Assembly (NCBI GenBank): GCA_023511295.1
Contig: JAIMBT010000029.1
Span: 1-38,822, forward strand
DNA length: 38,822 bases
Direction of reading: 5' to 3'
Source: Alicyclobacillus sp.
GTDB taxonomy: Bacteria; Bacillota; Bacilli; Alicyclobacillales; Alicyclobacillaceae
The notes below the pieces were generated by a model. It was not told the origin of the DNA. It was given only the letters and a program-made list of their open reading frames with translations, and searched no databases. The first letter of the stretch is position 1. Each line of letters opens with the position of its first letter. Of the stretch, positions 33,100 to 38,822 are shown piece after piece. The position numbers and the translations under genes were made by a program.

Positions 33100-33831
33100 T
33101 CACCGTGCGCGCCGCTGTTCGAGCCGCTCCACCTCCGCCAGTACCTCAGCCATCGTGGAGAGCGGCTTCTGACCGACCTTTTCCGTCATCTCCCGCGCCA
33201 TCTCCGGGTCAGGTACGTACCAGATGGCATCCATCCCAAACGCTCGAGCTCCCTCCACATCCGCGCGGAAGTTGTCGCCAATCATCAGCGCGTCGGTCGG
33301 ATGGACCTGCATCGCGTCGCACGCGGACTGATACACGCTCGGATGGGGTTTCGCCAACCCGACCAGCTCAGACACCGTGATGGAGTTCGGTGGAAAGTAC
33401 GGCGCCAACCCGGTAATCCGGAGCTTGCGCTCCTGCAGGTCGGGTGACCCGTTCGTGATGATGCCCAGCCGATGTTGTCGGGCTAAGGCCTGGACCAGCG
33501 CCAAGGTTTCCGGGTATGCGAACAGGGTGGACTCGAACGTCTCGTCGTACGCGGCCTGAAAGGCGTCCGCCTCGTCCACCGTCCGAACCACACCGAGATC
33601 TCGCCACGTCCGCAAGAACCGCTCGCGCCGAAGGTCTTTCATCGTGATCTGGCGCTGGTCGTACTGCCCCCAGAGCTCCCCGTGGTGCGCCAGAAAGGTC
33701 GGGATAAACGCATCTGGCACGTTCCCCTGGTAGAGCCGGTCGATGACCTGTTGCAGCCCCAATCGGTACTGCCCGCGCGTGTCGACGAGGGTGTGATCTA
33801 GGTCCAAAAAGATGACGTCGTATCGTCCCAT
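33100..33831 (-). CDS. HAD-superfamily phosphatase (YjjG-type 5'-nucleotidase-like)
   Basis: The 243-residue protein has the haloacid dehalogenase motifs: DLDHTLVD with nucleophile D10 and acid/base D12, ITNGSPDLQ (motif II), LAKPHPSVYQ with the Lys of motif III, and MIGDNFRADVEGA (motif IV). A helical cap domain (about 18-95) places it with C1-cap enzymes such as YjjG, which dephosphorylate nucleoside monophosphates or other small phosphates. The ATG at 33831 has GGAGGAG upstream; a long in-frame extension to the right is not coding. It is divergent from the NCS2 permease. Confidence 0.9.
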   Translation of the reverse strand: MGRYDVIFLDLDHTLVDTRGQYRLGLQQVIDRLYQGNVPDAFIPTFLAHHGELWGQYDQRQITMKDLRRERFLRTWRDLGVVRTVDEADAFQAAYDETFESTLFAYPETLALVQALARQHRLGIITNGSPDLQERKLRITGLAPYFPPNSITVSELVGLAKPHPSVYQSACDAMQVHPTDALMIGDNFRADVEGARAFGMDAIWYVPDPEMAREMTEKVGQKPLSTMAEVLAEVERLEQRRAR

Positions 33832-33888
33832 CCGTGTCTCCTCCGTTTCGCGCGTTTCTTTCGATCCCGATCGCGCAGCGTGCCTCCA

Positions 33889-33913
33889 TACTATACCAGA
33901 TGGCTGATATAAT
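33889..33913. promoter_or_regulatory. Divergent extended -10 promoters
   Basis: On the plus strand TGATATAAT (-10 at 33908-33913) serves the NCS2 permease. On the minus strand TGGTATAGT (-10 at 33890-33895) serves the HAD phosphatase. Both have the TGN extension and neither has a good -35. The two -10 elements are only 12 bases apart, so the polymerase sites overlap and may exclude each other. Confidence 0.5.
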
Positions 33914-34008
33914 GGCGTCATGGCCTGCCGTAGCGGACGCGTTGCGACGGGTGTCGCGCGCGCCGCCAGACCTGCTTGCGCGTACAAGGTTGGACAGGAG
34001 GTACGGCG

Positions 34009-35346
34009 ATGCCGAGAAGGGCGCTTGCAACCGCCTTTGCCGCCATCCAGTGGCTGGGCTTTATGTTTGCCAACACGGTCGTGATACCGCTCTCCGTGAG
34101 TCCTGCGTTTCACCTCACGGCTGCAGAGACCAGCGGCGTCATGGCGCGGTCGTTCATCGTCACGGGGCTCGCATGTCTGTTGCAAGCGTGGATGGGCCAC
34201 CGCTTGCCGTTGATGGAGGGCCAGTCCGGCCTGTGGTGGGGGGTCCTCTTGACGCTCGCCTCCACCGGCACCGCCGGCGGACAATCGCTGGCGGCCATCG
34301 GCGGCAGCGCGGAAATGGGGATGTTGCTGGGCGGTGTTCTGTTGATGGTGTGCGGGTGGCTCGGGTTGCACCGCGTACTGAACCGGCTGTTCACCCCGAT
34401 GGTGATGGCCGTCCTGTTGATTCTGCTCGCGTCACAACTCATCGACATCTTCTTCCACGGCATGATGGGCCTGTCCGGCAGCGAGCGCATTTCGCCCCAT
34501 ACGGCCCTGCTGTCGATTCTGCTCGTCGCCCTCGTGGGCACGCTGACGGTCGCCGGGCGCGGGTGGCTCAGCAACTTCTCCATCCTGATTGGCCTCGCGG
34601 TCGGTTGGGTGGCGTACGACGCATGGGTGGGCGGTGCGCCAGCTGTCGCGACACCGCAGTGGAGCGAGATTGCCCGGCCGTTTTCATGGGGCAACCCGGC
34701 GTTCAGCAGCGGCATCCTGCTCACCTGTGCCCTCACCGCTCTGCTCAACACCACGAACACCATCGCCACGCTTCGCGCGGCGGAACCCGTGTTCGACCAA
34801 CCGCTGCCCGACCGCACGTACCAACGGTCGCTGTTCCTGTCCGGATTGTACACCGCCATCTCAGGTCCGCTCTCCCTCGTGGCGTACGCACCCTACACGT
34901 CGTCGATTGGGTTTCTGCGGACAACCCGCATCCTCGACCGTTTACCGTACGTCATCGGCGCTGGTCTGTTCGTCCTGCTCGGTGCGGTCCCGGGATGGGC
35001 CGCCTGGTTCGCGACGCTACCGGTCAGCGTGGGCGACGCCGTGTTGTTCGTGGCGTATTTGCAGTTGTTCGGTTCGGCGCTGGAAAACCTCCAGGGCACG
35101 AAGTTCACCTTCCGCACGGTTTACCGCATCGCGCTCCCGGTCCTGGCGGGACTCGCTATCCTGAGCACGCCGAAGACCGCCTTCGCAACGCTGCCGCCGT
35201 TCGCGGAGTCCATCCTCGGAAACGGGATGCTGGTCGGGATTTTGTTGTCCGTGCTTCTCGAGCATTGCGTCCCCTGGCAGCGGGTGAATGGCGTTGCGTC
35301 GCCCCACCCAGCAGATCCCTCCACGCACGCCGCACACGTCGACTAG
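34009..35346 (+). CDS. NCS2-family purine/pyrimidine permease
   Basis: The 445-residue membrane protein has about 12-14 hydrophobic segments. The first, QWLGFMFANTVVIPLSVSPAF, is typical of the nucleobase-cation symporter 2 family. Later, LNTTNTIATLRAAE corresponds to the conserved substrate-binding helix region, with an acidic residue. Members import uracil, xanthine, uric acid or other bases with protons; the base is not deducible here. AGGAGGT lies six bases before the ATG at 34009; an in-frame GTG at 33976 lacks one. The divergent neighbour, a nucleotidase-like HAD enzyme, fits a nucleobase-salvage context. Confidence 0.85.
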   Translation: MPRRALATAFAAIQWLGFMFANTVVIPLSVSPAFHLTAAETSGVMARSFIVTGLACLLQAWMGHRLPLMEGQSGLWWGVLLTLASTGTAGGQSLAAIGGSAEMGMLLGGVLLMVCGWLGLHRVLNRLFTPMVMAVLLILLASQLIDIFFHGMMGLSGSERISPHTALLSILLVALVGTLTVAGRGWLSNFSILIGLAVGWVAYDAWVGGAPAVATPQWSEIARPFSWGNPAFSSGILLTCALTALLNTTNTIATLRAAEPVFDQPLPDRTYQRSLFLSGLYTAISGPLSLVAYAPYTSSIGFLRTTRILDRLPYVIGAGLFVLLGAVPGWAAWFATLPVSVGDAVLFVAYLQLFGSALENLQGTKFTFRTVYRIALPVLAGLAILSTPKTAFATLPPFAESILGNGMLVGILLSVLLEHCVPWQRVNGVASPHPADPSTHAAHVD

Positions 35347-35428
35347 CCTAGGTTCAGCGCCCGCCCACCGTACGTCCCCGAAACCTCGCGAACAGGAATT
35401 TTTCAACTTCACCCCGGGATATGCGAGC

Positions 35429-35947
35429 CTAAGACCCCGCACCTACCAGAACCACTTTCCACTTGACTGGAAGTCGTACCGAAGTCGTCCGGCCGTTCGA
35501 GAGATGCTCGACAATCACCATCTCCTTGTCCCCCGGCAGGAACTGCACGTTCGCGACGACCTGAGACGTGCGCGACCGAGAGCTGTCGACCAGTTCGAGT
35601 TGATCTCCGCCATCGAGTTGGTTGTACACCTGAAACAACTGGGCTGCCTCTGACGTCAACGCACCGTCCGGAATGGAGTGGCTGAGATGCACCACGGTGA
35701 ACGGTTCTTCGATGCCCGTCGGGTCGTCCGTCAGTTCGGCCGTTCCGACGTGATGCTGGACGACGTACCTCGAAAATTCGGAACTCGTGTGCGCGCGGAT
35801 ATTCAGTGCCTGGATGGTCAAACTCGCAAACAGCCCGCCGAAACCGAGCACAAGGACGCCGCCAAGGATAAACCACATCCGCGACCGGCGGCGCGACGGA
35901 AGCCCGTCGCCTTGCGGTGAATGCCACACAGCCTCTGAACCTTCCAT
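35429..35947 (-). CDS. Membrane-anchored extracytoplasmic protein, unknown function
   Basis: The 172-residue product has a short basic cytoplasmic N-terminus (SRRRSRM) and one membrane span (WFILGGVLVLGFGGLFASL, about residues 25-43). An extracytoplasmic domain of about 125 residues follows, rich in beta strands and ending in KWKVVLVGAGS. GGGAG lies nine bases before the ATG at 35947. No motif or family is recognised. It follows the peptide-transporter operon but is separated from it by a strong terminator. Confidence 0.65.
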   Translation of the reverse strand: MEGSEAVWHSPQGDGLPSRRRSRMWFILGGVLVLGFGGLFASLTIQALNIRAHTSSEFSRYVVQHHVGTAELTDDPTGIEEPFTVVHLSHSIPDGALTSEAAQLFQVYNQLDGGDQLELVDSSRSRTSQVVANVQFLPGDKEMVIVEHLSNGRTTSVRLPVKWKVVLVGAGS

Positions 35948-36016
35948 GTCGTCGAACTCCCTTCTGCCGGTTCTATTCAAAGGTAAACAGTCAGCGATAT
36001 GGCGAACGGAACGGCG

Positions 36017-36044
36017 AAAAGAGGGAACGGCGAACCGCTCCCTC
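36017..36044 (-). terminator. Intrinsic terminator of the peptide-transporter operon
   Basis: On the minus strand GAGGGAGCGG pairs with CCGTTCCCTC (one G-U pair) around a stable TTCG tetraloop and is followed by TTTT. It lies about 80 bases past the last permease gene. Confidence 0.85.
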
Positions 36045-36124
36045 CCTCTCCGTCAGTTGTACAATCTATAAACGCCCTTCAACACACGCCCCGACGTACC
36101 CGTGACGGATACCCCCCTGCACCA

Positions 36125-37036
36125 TCAAACTTGGAAGCTCGGGTCAAAGGCGTCGCGCAATCCATCGCCGATGAAGTTGATACACAGAATGGTGATGGTG
36201 ATGAGCGCCGCCGGCGGAACCCAAGCGTACGGCTCGGTCGCCAACTGGAAGTAGCCCATCGCGTTCGACAACACGTCGCCCCAGGACGGCGTCGGCGGCG
36301 TCACGCCGAAGCCGATAACGGCCAGAGCCGCCTCGGAAGCAATCAGACCAGCGAAAAGGAACGTCGCCTGTACGACCAAGGTGCCCATGACACTGGGAAT
36401 CATATGCCGGAAGATGATACGCATCGGACCGGCACCTGCCATCTTCGACGCGAGGACAAACTCGGAGTCGCGGAGGTTGAGGAACAAGCCACGTATCAAA
36501 CGCGTCATACCCGGCCACGCCGTCAGTCCGATGACCCCAATCAACACCCACACGGACGTGCTGTTGAGAATCGCCGACAGGATGATGATGAGTAGGAGGA
36601 ACGGGAAGTTAAACATGAAGTCGCAGACGCGCATCACGACCGAGTCTACCCAGCCCCCGTAGTAACCTGCGACACCGCCCAAGACCATCGAGATGACCAT
36701 GACAATCAGCATGTCCATAAATCCAATCAACAGGTCAATCCGGCCACCGTACAGGTCGCGTGCAAACAGGTCCATACCAGACGTGTCCGTCCCCAGCAGG
36801 TGTCCATTTCCGGGGGGCGCGTCGGTGTGCGCCAGATCTTGCACCGTCGGACTCTGGTGGGTCAACAAGGGTGCGGCCAAGCTCATGATGACAATCAACA
36901 GCAGAATGACGGAACTCGCGATGGCCATCTTGTTGTACATGAACCGTTCCAACGCCATCCGCGTCGGGCTTTTGGACGGGCGACCCGCGCGCACCGTCAC
37001 GCCTGCTTCTGTGGTGGTCGAGATATTCGTGCTCAT
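36125..37036 (-). CDS. Oligopeptide/dipeptide ABC transporter permease (OppC/DppC type)
   Basis: The 303-residue protein has an N-terminal span (about 38-60), the OppC-specific GNGHLLGTDTSGMDLFARDLYGGR segment, and five further spans. The EAA loop that contacts the ATPase is EFVLASKMAGAGPMRIIFRHMIP. It forms a heterodimeric channel with the OppB-type subunit. AGGAGGTG lies eight bases before the ATG at 37036, 12 bases after the preceding stop. No ATPase gene follows; a terminator ends the operon, so ATPases must lie upstream, off the right edge, or elsewhere. Confidence 0.94.
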   Translation of the reverse strand: MSTNISTTTEAGVTVRAGRPSKSPTRMALERFMYNKMAIASSVILLLIVIMSLAAPLLTHQSPTVQDLAHTDAPPGNGHLLGTDTSGMDLFARDLYGGRIDLLIGFMDMLIVMVISMVLGGVAGYYGGWVDSVVMRVCDFMFNFPFLLLIIILSAILNSTSVWVLIGVIGLTAWPGMTRLIRGLFLNLRDSEFVLASKMAGAGPMRIIFRHMIPSVMGTLVVQATFLFAGLIASEAALAVIGFGVTPPTPSWGDVLSNAMGYFQLATEPYAWVPPAALITITILCINFIGDGLRDAFDPSFQV

Positions 37037-37048
37037 TCGGGTCACCTC

Positions 37049-38008
37049 CTAGTTGTACCGAATCCGCGGGTCTGCCGCCGCGTAGGCGATGTCTGCGAGC
37101 AGGTTGCCGAGCAGGATAGCCACGGCAAACAGGACGGTCGTCGCCATGATGACGGGATAATCGCGCTGCTGGACCGCCGTGATGGTCAGCAAGCCCATCC
37201 CCTGGTACTGGAAGATACCTTCCAGGATAACGGAGCCGGCGACCAGACCGCCGAAGTCAAATCCAAAGAACGTGATGAGCGGAATCATCGCATTCCGAAG
37301 CACGTGCTTCCGAAATACGCTACCTTCGTCCAGCCCCTTCGCGTACGCGGTCCGAACGTAATCGCGGCGCGAGACCTCCAACACGGCACCACGGGTCTGA
37401 CGACTGTAGAAGGCCAGACTGACGAGAGCAATCGAGATGGCCGGCAACAGGGCGTGGTATATATGGTCAATCAGCGAACCCGCGCCAGGGCCGGTACCCA
37501 TCGAACCCTGCGAGGGGAAGATTCGAAGTTTAATCGCAAACACGTAAATCAGCAGAATCGCAAAGATGAACGACGGAACGGAGAACAGAATGAAACTGGC
37601 AGTCGATGTCGAGTAGTCGAAAGACGAGTAGGGCTTTCGCGATTGAAACAGGCCGAGTGGAATACCGATAATCAAGGTAAAAAATTCGGCAAGAATCGAC
37701 ATGATGAGCGTGTTCTTGATAGCCGGGCCGATGAGCGACAGCACCGACGTGTGCTGGCCGAAGCTAAAGCCCCAATTGCCAATCAGGAAGTTCCCAATCC
37801 AGTTCAGATACTGCTGGTAAAGCGGCAAATCCAGGCCGTTTGCGTGCAATAACTGCTGTTGCAACTGCTGCGGGTCCTTGATAGCCGGGTTCAGAATGGC
37901 TTCAATCGCGTTCCCAGGTGCCGCGTGCATCATCAGGAACGTCGCCACCGTGATGGCGAACAGCATGGGAATCATACCTAACAGGCGGCGCGCAATGTAG
38001 GTTCCCAA
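37049..38008 (-). CDS. Oligopeptide/dipeptide ABC transporter permease (OppB/DppB type)
   Basis: The 319-residue protein starts with the OppB pattern YIARRLLGMIPMLFAITVATF, has a large extracytoplasmic loop (about 35-95), and carries the EAA loop DYVRTAYAKGLDEGSVFRKH typical of the family. It partners with the OppC-type permease downstream. The start codon is TTG at 38008, supported by an excellent AAGGAGGT. The substrate class (peptides, or nickel or sugars in some relatives) depends on the binding protein and cannot be fixed. Confidence 0.94.
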   Translation of the reverse strand: MGTYIARRLLGMIPMLFAITVATFLMMHAAPGNAIEAILNPAIKDPQQLQQQLLHANGLDLPLYQQYLNWIGNFLIGNWGFSFGQHTSVLSLIGPAIKNTLIMSILAEFFTLIIGIPLGLFQSRKPYSSFDYSTSTASFILFSVPSFIFAILLIYVFAIKLRIFPSQGSMGTGPGAGSLIDHIYHALLPAISIALVSLAFYSRQTRGAVLEVSRRDYVRTAYAKGLDEGSVFRKHVLRNAMIPLITFFGFDFGGLVAGSVILEGIFQYQGMGLLTITAVQQRDYPVIMATTVLFAVAILLGNLLADIAYAAADPRIRYN

Positions 38009-38012
38009 TTGA

Positions 38013-38080
38013 GTACCTCCTTCTCAGGCTAGGGTGGAGCCACAGCGCCAGGCCAACCCCGTCACGTTGCCCCACCCTGC
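38013..38080 (-). promoter_or_regulatory. Hairpin between binding-protein and permease genes
   Basis: In the 118-base gap, AGGGTGG and CCACCCT (about 38028-38081) can pair around a long internal loop. Such stems behind a binding-protein gene usually protect its mRNA or attenuate read-through, giving more binding protein than permease. The role is inferred from position. Confidence 0.35.
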
Positions 38081-38126
38081 CGTCCGTTTGGAACCTTTCG
38101 TTCCTAAGCTGCGAGATTCTTGGTGT

Positions 38127-38822
38127 TTACTGCGACAGCCACCAGTCCTGGATGTTCAGCGGTCCCACAGCACTCCAGTCGTTCGCCGGGATGTTCAGCT
38201 TGCTGCTGTACGCGTACACGCTGTCTGGCGCCCAGAGGAAGATGTACGGCAGTTGCTGATTGACGTACAGCTGCCACTTGACCAGCGCCTGTTTGCGGTA
38301 CGTCTTGTCGAACGCCTGCGCGCTGTAGGTCGCCTTGATGAGCGCGTCGTTCTTCGGGTCGGTCCAGCGCGGGAAGTTCATCGCGTCGGTGGACTGCCAC
38401 AGGCCGCGGGGATCTGGATCCAAACTGAGGCTCCAGCCCATCAGCCACATCTGGATACTCTTGTCGTCCGTCTCGACCTTCTTCGCCAACGTGTTGAAGT
38501 CCATCGGCGTGTTCAGGACGACCTTGATGCCAATCTTCTTCAGGCTGTCCTGGATGGCGACCGCTTCCGCCTGCGTCGTCGGGCTGCCACTCGAGTACGA
38601 GAGCGTGAAGCTCAGGTCCTTGCCCGTGGAGGGATCTACGCGGTAGCCGTCCGACCCCATCTTGTAGCCCAGGCTGTCGAGGATCTGTCCCGCCTTCGTC
38701 GGGTCATAGTTGTACGGGTTCATGCCGTCCGCTGTCGTCGCGGCGGCCCAGCTGATGGGCGGCAACGGCCCGTTGATGGGCGTGCCAAGCCCCTTCAGGA
38801 TACCCTGAATCATCGTGTTGCG
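38127..38822 (-). CDS. Peptide ABC transporter substrate-binding protein (family 5), 5' end off the window
   Basis: The frame is open through the right edge, leaving the C-terminal 231 residues. They match the second half of family 5 extracellular solute-binding proteins: YDPTKAGQILDSLGYK, then LSYSSGSPTTQAEAVAIQDSLKKIGIKV and the RWTDPKNDALIKA segment. These lipoproteins capture peptides or similar solutes outside the membrane and deliver them to the permeases encoded directly downstream. An internal ATG at 38813 is not the start. The missing N-terminus should contain the lipoprotein signal. Confidence 0.93.
   Translation of the reverse strand, partial: RNTMIQGILKGLGTPINGPLPPISWAAATTADGMNPYNYDPTKAGQILDSLGYKMGSDGYRVDPSTGKDLSFTLSYSSGSPTTQAEAVAIQDSLKKIGIKVVLNTPMDFNTLAKKVETDDKSIQMWLMGWSLSLDPDPRGLWQSTDAMNFPRWTDPKNDALIKATYSAQAFDKTYRKQALVKWQLYVNQQLPYIFLWAPDSVYAYSSKLNIPANDWSAVGPLNIQDWWLSQ

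Overview
The window looks like chromosomal DNA from a GC-rich, spore-forming Firmicute of the Alicyclobacillus type. The evidence is strong GGAGG ribosome-binding sites before most genes, frequent GTG and TTG starts, a spore-type LysM/GH18 enzyme, and Bacillus-like housekeeping genes (tyrS, ctaB, pgi, corA) at high GC. The assignment to a genus is inference; no rRNA or other marker gene is present.

Layout. 1-9.7 kb: the end of a secreted stalk-domain protein, a coiled-coil protein of unknown function, a small membrane protein, an MFS exporter, CorA, an O-methyltransferase overlapping a CynX-type permease, tyrosyl-tRNA synthetase, and heme O synthase. 9.98-21.27 kb: a single spore-type gene (two LysM domains plus a GH18 domain, YaaH/SleL-like, minus strand) that is split in two. 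Its 3' third is at 9980-10396 and its 5' two thirds are at 20202-21272. About 9.8 kb lies between the halves. That segment has a large serine recombinase (10458-11984) next to one end and carries a cation/proton antiporter, a ring-cleaving dioxygenase, an S9 peptidase, a secreted protein, a small Cys-rich protein, a YiiX-like cysteine hydrolase and a membrane protein. 21.4-25.6 kb: a Bcr/CflA-type MFS exporter, two coupled membrane proteins and a cupredoxin. 25.65-25.94 kb: a 121-bp tandem repeat. 25.9-31.0 kb: pgi followed by a heterodimeric ABC exporter. 31.1-36.0 kb: an NhaC-type antiporter, a DUF378 protein, a HAD phosphatase, a divergent NCS2 permease and a membrane-anchored protein. 36.1-38.8 kb: peptide ABC transporter permeases and the 3' part of their substrate-binding protein.

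Main result. The two gene fragments share an 11-bp core (10 of 11 identical) in direct orientation and in the same reading frame, at a conserved GGPP motif of the GH18 domain. Recombination within that core would release a 9805-bp circle and restore a 495-codon open reading frame. The two element ends, when joined, form an almost symmetric site (15/17 bp arms around GG), as expected for a serine-recombinase attP. The joined chromosomal flanks form a weaker symmetric attB (9/13). This is the arrangement of the sigK/skin and spsM/SPbeta systems, in which an intervening element is removed in the mother cell during sporulation. Here, however, the interrupted gene is a spore-peptidoglycan hydrolase and the cargo is non-phage, with metabolic and transport genes. 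A small gene translationally coupled to the recombinase is a candidate accessory or directionality factor. Whether excision really occurs, and when, cannot be told from this sequence.
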